DNA of 64,000 bases from Anabaena sp. UHCC 0187 (GTDB taxonomy: Bacteria > Cyanobacteriota > Cyanobacteriia > Cyanobacteriales > Nostocaceae). Of the stretch, positions 43,594 to 52,307 are shown one piece after another (the first letter of the stretch is position 1; each line of letters opens with the position of its first letter). Under the pieces are notes generated by a model that did not search any database, was not told the DNA's origin, and saw only the letters and a program-made list of their open reading frames with translations. Where the stretch lies: contig NZ_VILB01000010.1 in assembly GCF_009712035.1 (NCBI RefSeq), forward strand, positions 3,794-67,793, in the 5' to 3' direction. The position numbers and the translations under genes are program-made.

Positions 43594-44880
43594 TTAAATC
43601 CCACCCACAAACCGACCAGGACTTAAAATATTGTGAGGATCAAACTGTGTTTTAATTCCCCGCATCACTTCCAAAGTATTACCATTATACCCCCAAACAT
43701 CAAACCTTTCCTTCAACTCAACAGGTGCAGATAAAATACTTAAAAAACCAGAATTTGCTGCACATAAATTCCGCAAAGGTAAAATCTGATCTTGATTTTC
43801 TAACCGCACCAAACCTAAACCACTGCTAACGTGAATTAAACCAATATCTAGTTGATTGATAATTTCCACCGCAGCAGTTGGTAATACACCTATTTTGCAA
43901 GTAATTGTAGATTCTGGACTAGAAAAATGTATTTGTTCTGGTAATCGTTGCCATAAATCAGCTTCTTGATTTTCTGAATAAATTACCCCATGTAAACCCA
44001 ACTTTTCGCCAATTAACAAAAGTCGTTTTGACTGTTCTTGGACACTTTCATTAATACTTTGAAACCGGGCAATTAAGCCTACTCCTGTCCCCAAATTTAA
44101 ATTATTTACTAACTTACTTGATAATAAATCAACTTGAGTTGGTGTTAATTCAGAACTTTGTAAAGTTCTCACTGCTTGGGATATAGCTTCAGGTTTACCA
44201 GTTAATATTACAGTTCCCGAAGTTTCAGGAATAGGATAAACTCGAAAAGTGACTTGGCTAATAATTCCTAATGTGCCGTAAGCGCCAGTAAATAATTTCA
44301 TTAAGTCGTAACCAGCGACATTTTTGACAACTCTTCCCCCTGCTTTAGCGATTTGTCCATCTGCGCGGATAAAAGTTATACCTAAAAGTTGGTCACGCAC
44401 ACCACCATAACGTTGACGCAGAGAACCTGTATCAGCAGTAGCAACCATACCACCAATAGTGGCAGAATTGGAAAAAGCCGGATCAAGTGCTAAAAATTGG
44501 TGATGTTTAGCCAAAATCTCCTGAAGCTGGGCAAATTTCATCCCTGCTTCCACGGTGACAGTTAAATCACCAACTGCGTGTTCTATGAGTTGATTAATAC
44601 CTTCGGTACTGACAATAATATCAATATTTTTAGCTAAACCACCCCAATTGATTTTACTACCGCTACCCCAGGTTAGAACACGCCATTGATGACTGTTAGC
44701 GATCGCTATCACTGCGGCTAATTCTGCTTGACTATGGGGATAAACGATACAACTGGGGCGGCTTTTGGAGTCTATCCCTTGTTGGATTTTTTGCTGCTGG
44801 GTGGGGGTGAGATTTTCCCACAATATAACGGCGTTTTCCGCGCTGAGAATAGAAGTTAAGGTAGATGCTATGGGATTCAT
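43594..44880 (-). CDS. glcE: Glycolate oxidase/dehydrogenase FAD-binding subunit GlcE
   Basis: A 428-residue FAD-binding (FAD_binding_4/PCMH) protein of the glycolate dehydrogenase complex. WGSGSKINWGG, AGMKFAQLQEIL, NSATIGGMVATADTGSLRQRYGG and AGGRVVKNVAGYDLMKLFTG are the conserved FAD-contact blocks. It is upstream of glcF in the same orientation, which supports the name over other FAD-linked oxidases. ATG at 44880. It should act with GlcD and GlcF at the membrane in photorespiration. Confidence 0.92.
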   Translation of the reverse strand: MNPIASTLTSILSAENAVILWENLTPTQQQKIQQGIDSKSRPSCIVYPHSQAELAAVIAIANSHQWRVLTWGSGSKINWGGLAKNIDIIVSTEGINQLIEHAVGDLTVTVEAGMKFAQLQEILAKHHQFLALDPAFSNSATIGGMVATADTGSLRQRYGGVRDQLLGITFIRADGQIAKAGGRVVKNVAGYDLMKLFTGAYGTLGIISQVTFRVYPIPETSGTVILTGKPEAISQAVRTLQSSELTPTQVDLLSSKLVNNLNLGTGVGLIARFQSINESVQEQSKRLLLIGEKLGLHGVIYSENQEADLWQRLPEQIHFSSPESTITCKIGVLPTAAVEIINQLDIGLIHVSSGLGLVRLENQDQILPLRNLCAANSGFLSILSAPVELKERFDVWGYNGNTLEVMRGIKTQFDPHNILSPGRFVGGI

Positions 44881-45161
44881 CAGTCTATTTTTAATATCCT
44901 TTTTATTAATGTAATGGTTATTCTGAGCAAATTGAGCAAATACTGAATTTAGGTTCTTCCTTGCTGACTATGTCCCATTAACTTGCCAAATCTCTATAAT
45001 TAACTTACGGTAGATTGTAAACAATTGTAAAGCCTGTATATTTAAATTAGTTAACATATATTTTTTCCAGTGTCATCATCCTAAATGGGTAATTTTAAAA
45101 TCAATATAATGCGGACACAGATAGGGTTTTAACGATTCGTTCTTTCAACTTGTTATCAGCC

Positions 45162-46466
45162 ATGACATTACCTCAGCCTCAAACCGATGTTACAGAAATT
45201 CCCCAACCACCCGCCAAATCAAGTCGGTGGCTGCGATTATTATTAGCTGCACTATTATTAATTGGGGGTGGAATCGGAATCACTTGGAAATTGCTAACTC
45301 CTGAAAACCCAAGCCCAGCAGTGGCTAATGCTCCACCTCCAGGGGTCAAAGTTAAACTATCACCAGTGCAAACAGGCACAGTTGAAGATAGTACAGAATA
45401 TATAGCCAGTCTAGAATCACGGCGTTCAGTCAATCTCCAACCGAGAATTCAAGGTCAAGTTTCGCAAATATTCGTCAAATCAGGAGATATAGTTTCCTCC
45501 GGTGCGGCAATTATCCAAATAGATTCTCGACAACAACAAGCCGCAGTTAGTAGTTTATCGGCTGCGGGTCAAGGTTCGCAAGCACAACTAGAAAACGCTC
45601 GCGCTACCCTGAAATCTTTGCAAGCAGAAAGGTTAGCTAATGTTGCAGATGTGCGCTTAAACCAACAAGACTATAATCGCTATTCTGAATTAGCTGCACA
45701 AGGGGCTGTATCTCGACAAACTCAAGATTTATATGCCAATAAACTGGCGACAGCAAAAGCCCAACTAGGAGCGATAGATTCCCGCATTCAAGCCCAATTA
45801 GCTACCATATCCCAGGTAGAAAAATCCTTACTGCAAGCTGATGCCAATATTAAACAACAACAAGTTCAACTTCAATATTATAAAATAACCGCTCCCTTTA
45901 CAGGAACTGTTGGTGATATTCCCGTTAAAGTCGGTGATTTTGTCAATACTTCCACCCCATTGGCTACCATCACCCAAAACCGACCTTTGGACGTTAAAAT
46001 TCCTGTCCCCTTGGAAAAAGGTACGCAATTGCGTCAAGGATTACCAGTGGAATTAATTAACGCCCAAGGTCAAACTATAGGCAATAGTAGTATATTCTTT
46101 ATTTCCCCCAATATTACCAATAATTCTCAATCAATATTAGTTAAAGCCCTTTATAACAACGCTAACGGTCAACTGCGAGCAGATCAATTAATTCGGGCAA
46201 AAGTGATTTGGAATCGGCGTTCGGGAGTTTTAATTCCCACAACAGCAATATCTCGAATAGCTGGGGAAACCTTTGTATTTGTAGCTCAAACAGGAAAATC
46301 TCCTGAAGGTATTTCCCAATTAATAGCCAGACAAAAACAGGTGAAGTTAGGCAATATTAAAGGTAATGATTACCAAGTAATTTCAGGATTGCAAAAAGAT
46401 GAAAAACTGATTATCTCAGGGGTACAAAATCTCAGAGACGGACTCCCAATAATTCCTGAAAATTAG
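45162..46466 (+). CDS. RND efflux periplasmic adaptor subunit (HlyD/AcrA family)
   Basis: A 434-residue membrane-fusion protein that couples an RND pump to an outer-membrane channel. After a proline-rich cytoplasmic start comes one membrane anchor (LLLAALLLIGGGIGITW, about 26-42), then a barrel-sandwich domain (VNLQPRIQGQVSQIFVKSGD), a long coiled-coil hairpin (AQLENARATLKSL to ASIQQQQV-like region), and ITAPFTGTVGDIPVKVGDFV. The ATG at 45162 is preferred to a TTG four codons upstream. The pump gene follows on the same strand. Substrate unknown. Confidence 0.92.
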   Translation: MTLPQPQTDVTEIPQPPAKSSRWLRLLLAALLLIGGGIGITWKLLTPENPSPAVANAPPPGVKVKLSPVQTGTVEDSTEYIASLESRRSVNLQPRIQGQVSQIFVKSGDIVSSGAAIIQIDSRQQQAAVSSLSAAGQGSQAQLENARATLKSLQAERLANVADVRLNQQDYNRYSELAAQGAVSRQTQDLYANKLATAKAQLGAIDSRIQAQLATISQVEKSLLQADANIKQQQVQLQYYKITAPFTGTVGDIPVKVGDFVNTSTPLATITQNRPLDVKIPVPLEKGTQLRQGLPVELINAQGQTIGNSSIFFISPNITNNSQSILVKALYNNANGQLRADQLIRAKVIWNRRSGVLIPTTAISRIAGETFVFVAQTGKSPEGISQLIARQKQVKLGNIKGNDYQVISGLQKDEKLIISGVQNLRDGLPIIPEN

Positions 46467-46573
46467 GTGACAGGTGACAGGTGACAGTTAAGAGGAAATA
46501 AGAAGAATCACCAATTACCAATTACCAATCACCAATCACCAATTACCAATTACCAATCACCAATTACCAATTT
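46464..46573. repeat. Heptamer tracts between the two RND genes
   Basis: AGGTGAC units at 46464-46490, then alternating ACCAATT/ACCAATC units at 46507-46573, right up to the pump start codon. They fill the spacer in an operon and could change mRNA structure near the ribosome-binding site of the pump gene. Unit counts are prone to slippage. Confidence 0.8.
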
Positions 46574-49500
46574 ATGTTTGTTGACTTTTTTATTAAGCGG
46601 CCTGTATTTACCAGTGTCTGCGCTATTATCATTTTGCTAGTTGGTGCAATTAGTATTCCCACATTGCCCACAGCCCAGTATCCAGAAATTAGTCCTACGC
46701 AAATTCTTGTCACGTCTAATTATGTCGGCGCTAGTGCAGAAATTGTTGAAAGTACGGTAACGACGATTTTAGAACGACAGATTAATGGTATCGAAGGCAT
46801 TAAATATATGACTTCGAGCAGTAGTAACGATGGTGGTAGCACAATTACCGTGACATTTGATGCTTCACGGGATAAGGATATTGCCGCAGTTGATGTTCAG
46901 AATCGGGTGACTGCGGCTGAACCACAATTACCAGAAGTAGTAAAGCAAACAGGTGTGACCGTAAGCAAACAGTCTAATAATATTCTGTTAGCGATGGGTT
47001 TGTACAGTGATAACAAACAACTAGATAATGTCTTTTTAAGTAATTATGCTGATTTATATATAGTAGATGCCCTGAAACGGATTAAGGGTATCAGTGAGGT
47101 GCGGATTTTCGGCGAGCGCCGTTATGCAATGCGTCTATGGCTTGACCCGAATAAATTGGCTAGTCGGAATCTAACTACGGATGATGTTATTGATGCCCTG
47201 AATGAACAAAACTTACAGGTAGGTGCAGGGCAAATTGGACAACAGCCAGCCGTAGATGGTCAGATGTATCAAATTGACTTGAGGGCAGTGAGTCGGCTGA
47301 CGGAAGTTGAGGAATTTGACAATGTAGTCATTAAAACTGCTGCTGACGGTAGTTTGATTAAGTTAAAAGATATAGGGAGGGCGGAACTGGGCGCTCAAAA
47401 CTATAGCTCATTTCTCCGGTTTAAGGGGAATGAAGGTGTGGGGATTGGGATTTTTCCGACACCGGGAAGTAATGTTTTGAACGTGGCTAATTTAGTCAAA
47501 AAGGAAATAGCCCGATTATCTCAAAGCTTTCCCCCAGGGATGAAATATCAAGTGGCATTTGACACCACTACGATTGTCGAAGAGTCTTTGGCAGAAGTGA
47601 TCAAAACGCTCTTAGAAGCGATCGCACTGGTAATTCTCGTTATCTTTATCTTCCTACAAGATTGGCGCACAACTTTAATTCCTGTCATCACCATTCCCCT
47701 CTCCTTAATTGGTACTTTTGCCTTTGTCAAACTGTTTGGCTTTTCCATCAACATCCTGACCATGTTTGGTTTAACTTTAGCCACAGGGATGGTAGTTGAT
47801 GACGCAATTATTGTCGTGGAAAATATCTCTCGCTTAATTCAAGAAGAGGGAATGTCACCCCGACGAGCCGCTTCCGTGTCCATGCAAGAGCTATTTGGGG
47901 CGGTAATTGCTACTTCCCTTGTATTGATGGCAGTGTTTGTACCAATAGCTTTTTTCCCAGGTGCAACTGGACAAATTTACAAACAATTCGCCCTGACAAT
48001 TGCCTTTTCTATCGTCATTTCCACATTTTTAGCTCTCACCCTTACCCCTTCGCTTTCCGCCTTGTTATTACGGCAAAGACCCGCACCTAGAGGGGTTTTT
48101 GGCTGGGTATTTGGTCGAATTAACTGGTTTTTAGAAGCCATGAGAAGTGGATATGAGCGCTCTTTAATATTTTTGGTAAAAATAAAAGCGATTGTTCTCC
48201 TCTTATTTATCGGTTCATTAGGTTTCACAGCTTGGCTTTACATGACCGTACCCACAGCATTTCTTCCCGACGAAGACCAAGGTTATTTCATTACAATTAT
48301 CCAAGGTCCAGAAGGTTCTTCACTCAAATACACCAGTAAAGTCATGAGTGAAGTAGAAACAGAAATTCTCAAATTACCCGAAGTTGTCGGTACTTTTGCC
48401 ATTGGTGGTTTTGGTTTTAGTGGTAATAGTGCTAACAGTGGCATAATTTTCACAACCCTCAAATCCTGGGACGAACGTAAACAACCAAATCAATCTGTAC
48501 AAGGTATTATTGGCAATTTAAGAAAAACATTTTCAGGAATTACTGAAGCTAGAGTTTTCCCAGTTAATCCCCCCGCAATTCGCGGTTTAGGTAGTTTTAG
48601 CGGTTTCCAATTTCAGTTACAAGATATAGCCGGAACTAACAGCTTAAATTCTATGCTGGGAGTTGTTGGTCAATTCATGATGGAAGGTAATAAAACCCCC
48701 GGACTGCAAGCTGTATTTAGCACGTTTACCGCCAATACACCGCAAATTTTAATTGAAGTTGACCGCAATAAAGCGAAATCTCTGCAAGTTTCCATTGACG
48801 ATATTTTTAAAACCCTGCAAACTTATTTGGGTTCACGATATGTCAATGATTTTAATTTCCTGTCTCGCACATATCGAGTATATATCCAAGCCGATGCTCA
48901 GTTTCGCTCCAATCCTGATGATATCGGTTTATTAAATGTGCGTTCGGCAACTAATCAGATGATTCCTTTAAATAGTTTGGTAAAATTAACTCCCACAACA
49001 GGAGCGCAAACTATTAATCATTACAACTTATTTCGTTCCATTGAAATTAACGGTTCTCCTGCTCCTGGTTTTAGTTCTGGACAAGCAACTTTGGCTATGG
49101 AACAACTAGCTAAAAAGATATTACCCACAAGTATGGGATATGAATGGTCAGGTATTGTCGCTCAGGAAAAAGAATCTGGTGGACAAGCACCGCTGATTTT
49201 TGGGTTAGGCTTAGTTTTCGTCTTTTTAGTGTTAGCTGCTCAATATGAGAATTATGTTGATCCTTTAATTATTATGCTGGCTGTTCCCTTAGCGATTATG
49301 GGAGCTTTAGCATCACAATCATTACGGGGTTTAAATAATGATGTATTTTGCCAAGTCGGGTTGGTAATGTTAATTGGTTTAGCAAGTAAAAATGCAATTT
49401 TAATTGTGGAATTTGCTAACCAATTACAAGAACAACAAGGGTTATCAATTACCAAAGCAGCGGTAGAAGCAGCACAAGGTCGGTTACGTCCGATTTTGAT

Positions 49501-49741
49501 GACGGCTTTTTCAACTTTGTTGGGGATTTTTCCCCTCGCAACTGCCACAGGTGCAGGTGCAGCGAGTCGTCAATCTTTGGGTACTGCGGTATTTGGCGGA
49601 ATGTTTGTGGCGACTTTTTTAAGTTTGTTTATTGTGCCAATTCTCTATATCATCATTGGCAAAATTCGCCAGCGTTTGCAACCGATTCGCACCTATCCCC
49701 ATTTAGAAATACGTGAAGATGATCACGTTTCAACTAGATAA
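46574..49741 (+). CDS. RND multidrug efflux permease (HAE1/AcrB family)
   Basis: A 1055-residue inner-membrane, proton-driven pump. It opens MFVDFFIKRPVF, as HAE1 pumps do, has a first span, two large periplasmic loops and twelve spans in all. GMVVDDAIIVVENISR in the fourth span holds the two proton-relay aspartates, and a matching Lys lies in the second half (LIGLASKNAILIVEFANQ). It works with the adaptor encoded just upstream and an outer-membrane TolC-like channel that is not in the window. Convergent with a Uma2 gene and separated from it by a REP-like hairpin. Confidence 0.95.
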   Translation: MFVDFFIKRPVFTSVCAIIILLVGAISIPTLPTAQYPEISPTQILVTSNYVGASAEIVESTVTTILERQINGIEGIKYMTSSSSNDGGSTITVTFDASRDKDIAAVDVQNRVTAAEPQLPEVVKQTGVTVSKQSNNILLAMGLYSDNKQLDNVFLSNYADLYIVDALKRIKGISEVRIFGERRYAMRLWLDPNKLASRNLTTDDVIDALNEQNLQVGAGQIGQQPAVDGQMYQIDLRAVSRLTEVEEFDNVVIKTAADGSLIKLKDIGRAELGAQNYSSFLRFKGNEGVGIGIFPTPGSNVLNVANLVKKEIARLSQSFPPGMKYQVAFDTTTIVEESLAEVIKTLLEAIALVILVIFIFLQDWRTTLIPVITIPLSLIGTFAFVKLFGFSINILTMFGLTLATGMVVDDAIIVVENISRLIQEEGMSPRRAASVSMQELFGAVIATSLVLMAVFVPIAFFPGATGQIYKQFALTIAFSIVISTFLALTLTPSLSALLLRQRPAPRGVFGWVFGRINWFLEAMRSGYERSLIFLVKIKAIVLLLFIGSLGFTAWLYMTVPTAFLPDEDQGYFITIIQGPEGSSLKYTSKVMSEVETEILKLPEVVGTFAIGGFGFSGNSANSGIIFTTLKSWDERKQPNQSVQGIIGNLRKTFSGITEARVFPVNPPAIRGLGSFSGFQFQLQDIAGTNSLNSMLGVVGQFMMEGNKTPGLQAVFSTFTANTPQILIEVDRNKAKSLQVSIDDIFKTLQTYLGSRYVNDFNFLSRTYRVYIQADAQFRSNPDDIGLLNVRSATNQMIPLNSLVKLTPTTGAQTINHYNLFRSIEINGSPAPGFSSGQATLAMEQLAKKILPTSMGYEWSGIVAQEKESGGQAPLIFGLGLVFVFLVLAAQYENYVDPLIIMLAVPLAIMGALASQSLRGLNNDVFCQVGLVMLIGLASKNAILIVEFANQLQEQQGLSITKAAVEAAQGRLRPILMTAFSTLLGIFPLATATGAGAASRQSLGTAVFGGMFVATFLSLFIVPILYIIIGKIRQRLQPIRTYPHLEIREDDHVSTR

Positions 49742-49745
49742 TATT

Positions 49746-49790
49746 CTCTCGTTCCCTCGTTCCTAGTCTTAGACTGGAAGAGGGTGAGAG
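49746..49790. terminator. Bidirectional hairpin / REP-like palindrome
   Basis: CTCTC (49746-49750) pairs with GAGAG (49786-49790), CCCTC with GAGGG, and TTCC-AGTC with GACT-GGAA around a TTA loop, an imperfect but long stem between two convergent genes. The core CGTTCCTAGTC...GACTGG is the same palindrome that flanks the RAYT gene (51588 and 52300). Confidence 0.6.
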
Positions 49791-49797
49791 ATTTTGT

Positions 49798-50565
49798 TTA
49801 TTCTAAATCAGGTTCAACACCAAGCGCACGTAGTTGGGCAATTAATCTTGCGGTTTTTTGCCTTTCTTGTTCAGCTTTTTGTTTTTCTTGTTCAGCTTTT
49901 TGTTTTTCCTTTTCTGTGCTTGTTAACATCCAATTACCGTCTTTGTCGTACCAACGTAACCAAGGCATTTCGACGGTTTTATAACTTCCTTGCCACACTC
50001 CCAAACCTAATTCTATTTCGGGAATCCAAAACCGGAAATCTGATAAGTTTACTTCAGCATAACGAGCGCCAGTTAACTGAAACATTCTAAATTCAGATTT
50101 ATAACGATCAAAGATGGCGTAATAGGGTACTCTTAAAATTTGTTCGTAAACTTCCCATTTACTAGGCGGGTTTTCTGGATCTCTTAATGTTTGCCCTAAG
50201 TCTTCTTTTTCTGTTCCCGGTGAGAGTAATTCAACGACAATATAAGGATTAACTGCTTCTTGCCAAACTACATAACTTAATCTTAAATCTCTATTTTCAT
50301 ATAAATATGGTACTCCCAAAACTGCAAACCAATCTGGTATTTTATACCATAAAGGATGACGTACATTATAATAAAGATTGAGATTACTGCCTATAAATAT
50401 CTCTTTTGATGGATAATTTGCTGGCTGAAATGTGTCTGTTAATAATTGTGGTTGGAATAAATGAAATTGATCTGGTAAACCAGGTTGATTTTGATCTTCG
50501 CTAGGAAGATCATACATTGTCGGTAATGTTTCTTTAGGGGAAAGTGGCGGATCTGTTTGATACAT
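49798..50565 (-). CDS. Uma2 family (DUF820) PD-(D/E)xK endonuclease-like protein
   Basis: A 255-residue member of the Uma2/DUF820 family, present in many copies in cyanobacterial genomes. The IVVELLSPGTEKED segment and the preceding KIPDWFAVLGVPY block give the restriction-endonuclease-like core. The C-terminus is a repeated, charged coil (KQKAEQEKQKAEQERQK, about 219-235) and ends in ALGVEPDLE. The ATG at 50565 follows an AGGA box; a TTG three codons upstream is less likely. Cellular role is unknown. Confidence 0.85.
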   Translation of the reverse strand: MYQTDPPLSPKETLPTMYDLPSEDQNQPGLPDQFHLFQPQLLTDTFQPANYPSKEIFIGSNLNLYYNVRHPLWYKIPDWFAVLGVPYLYENRDLRLSYVVWQEAVNPYIVVELLSPGTEKEDLGQTLRDPENPPSKWEVYEQILRVPYYAIFDRYKSEFRMFQLTGARYAEVNLSDFRFWIPEIELGLGVWQGSYKTVEMPWLRWYDKDGNWMLTSTEKEKQKAEQEKQKAEQERQKTARLIAQLRALGVEPDLE

Positions 50566-50709
50566 TCTTAACAATCCTAAAGATAGAATTTCTATTTCTA
50601 TTATGTAGTAATATGATTCGGTTTAGAAAATGGTAGCGTCTGTTTTTAATATTCGGTTTTGTGAGGGAGAAAGTCTTGTTTATTGAGAATGTAGAAGCAT
50701 CAAATCTTT

Positions 50710-51555
50710 CTAATCATGAATTGACCCATCAGGCATTATAGCTTCTGTGAGGTTAGCTTCTAGGAGATAGGCTTTTGTGAGGTTAGCTCCAAAGAGTTTG
50801 GCTTCTGTGAGATTGGCTACCATGAGTTTAGCTTTTATGAGTATGGCTCCTTCGAGGTAGGCTTTTATGAGGTTGGCTCCTTCGAGGTAGGCTTTACTGA
50901 TATGAACATTACTTAAATCAAGTCTCTGATTTTCTGGATCTTCATGTTCACGTCGTCCAATTACAGTGAGACATTCTTGAATATCAAGCCGAAGTTTTGG
51001 TAATTCTTCTATATCTTTTTTATTTTGAGTATTTAGAAAATTATCTATTAACGGTTTTTTATTTTGTGACTTCTCTTCTTTTTTAACAGGTGCATTCTCA
51101 CGCACAAAAGCTGTAAGAACTTCCATAATTGTCCACTGGTCTTTTTCTGAATCTTTGGCAATTCGCTCTAAAGTATAAATAGCGCCTAATCTGACTTCAA
51201 TTTTTTCACTCGCAAGCTGTTCTATCGCTTTAGCAAAGCGTTCTGTAATTTGCTTATCTTGTGCAATTTCAGCATTTTTATTAGCAGCAATAGCACTTTC
51301 ATTAGCAGCCTTAGCTGTTGCTTCCATAGCGGCTGCTCTTTTGGCTGCAAAGAAAGCATTGATAAATACTGCAATTCCACCAAAAACTGTACCAATAGCT
51401 GTTAAAGCTTTAGTTCCATATTCATACTTTTCTTTTAATGTCCAACATTCAATATTTAAAACTCCTAAAAAAATACCACCTGCAAATAAAATAAATATAA
51501 CCCCTATCGCTAATAACCAATTTCCTAGTGTATCTATATTATTATCATTAGACAT
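50710..51555 (-). CDS. Pentapeptide-repeat membrane protein
   Basis: A 281-residue protein with two N-terminal membrane spans (WLLAIGVIFILFAGGIFL and AIGTVFGGIAVFINAFFA), then an Ala/Glu-rich helical region with IEQLASEKIEVRLGAIYTLERI, and a C-terminal run of pentapeptide repeats of the A(N/K)Lxx type (ANLIKAYLEGAIL...ANLTEAKLFGANL). The repeats form a right-handed quadrilateral helix; they are few here, about ten units. Location: membrane with cytoplasmic repeats. The ATG at 51555 is preferred to a GTG at 51582. Function unknown. Confidence 0.82.
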   Translation of the reverse strand: MSNDNNIDTLGNWLLAIGVIFILFAGGIFLGVLNIECWTLKEKYEYGTKALTAIGTVFGGIAVFINAFFAAKRAAAMEATAKAANESAIAANKNAEIAQDKQITERFAKAIEQLASEKIEVRLGAIYTLERIAKDSEKDQWTIMEVLTAFVRENAPVKKEEKSQNKKPLIDNFLNTQNKKDIEELPKLRLDIQECLTVIGRREHEDPENQRLDLSNVHISKAYLEGANLIKAYLEGAILIKAKLMVANLTEAKLFGANLTKAYLLEANLTEAIMPDGSIHD

Positions 51556-51587
51556 AGTATTAATTTTATTCCCTAAACACACAATTC

Positions 51588-51634
51588 CTCGTTCCTAGTC
51601 TCCGACTAGGAATGCTATCAAGAGGCTCTGCCTC
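51588..51634. repeat. REP-like palindrome, left of the RAYT gene
   Basis: CTCGTTCCTAGTC...GACTAGGAA and AGGCTCTGCCT are two small palindromes. The 47 bases match 52254-52300 in reverse complement at 41 of 47 positions. Typical of REP sequences served by RAYT transposases. Confidence 0.8.
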
Positions 51635-51639
51635 ACCCC

Positions 51640-52173
51640 TTACAAATCAATCAATTCCACCTCTAATAAAGTCGGTAATCCCATATAATTCCGGTAACTA
51701 GAATAACGCCAATGAGCCGGATCATCAACATAACCACGTCGCACCGGATTATTATGAATATATTCTAATTTTTGGATAAACATTTCTTCATTAGCAATTG
51801 CTTGGGGATGAAAACCTTCTTGCCATAGTTGATAATCTTGTTTTATCTTGTGTTTTAATTTATGAAATTCTAATTGATTAAGTATATATTCAGCATTATT
51901 TTTCCGAAGTAAATCAATAATAGAGCGAGCAGTAAATGATTTAAAATTTCCTATTTCTTTAGATAAGTTTGCAGCCGCAGCGATGAGATGAAGATGATTT
52001 TCCATGATGACATAACCATATAATGTCAAACGCTGCTGACGTTGGAGAAAGTTGAGGGAATCTATGATAATTTGAACAAGTTCAATATTACCAAATAATG
52101 GCATCCAATTTACTAATGTGCAGGTGAGGAAATGCGGTTGAGTTCCTAATACATGATAGCGGCTGCGTCCCAT
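51640..52173 (-). CDS. REP-associated tyrosine transposase (RAYT, Y1 HUH family)
   Basis: A 177-residue TnpA_REP-family protein. The HUH motif is H60-x-H62 in MENHLHLI and the catalytic tyrosine is Y138 in KLEYIHNNPVRRG. Such proteins cut and join single-stranded REP hairpins and are thought to spread REP palindromes through the genome. Supporting this, inverted 47-base REP-like sequences flank the gene at 51588-51634 and 52254-52300. ATG at 52173. It is probably an active, vertically kept RAYT, though activity cannot be proven from sequence. Confidence 0.92.
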   Translation of the reverse strand: MGRSRYHVLGTQPHFLTCTLVNWMPLFGNIELVQIIIDSLNFLQRQQRLTLYGYVIMENHLHLIAAAANLSKEIGNFKSFTARSIIDLLRKNNAEYILNQLEFHKLKHKIKQDYQLWQEGFHPQAIANEEMFIQKLEYIHNNPVRRGYVDDPAHWRYSSYRNYMGLPTLLEVELIDL

Positions 52174-52253
52174 TGTTTCATTTAATTTGGTAGATGTGGT
52201 GATTTGATTTTAATATGGAGGCGCAGTTTTTTAATAATAATGAGGGAATATGC

Positions 52254-52300
52254 GAGGCAGAGCCTCTAGGGGGCATTCCCAGTCGGAGACTGGGAACGAG
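52254..52300. repeat. REP-like palindrome, right of the RAYT gene
   Basis: GAGGCAGAGCCTC and CCCAGTCGGAGACTGGG palindromes, inverted relative to 51588-51634. With the left copy it encloses a 713-base unit containing the RAYT gene. Confidence 0.8.
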
Positions 52301-52307
52301 TGAGCAA

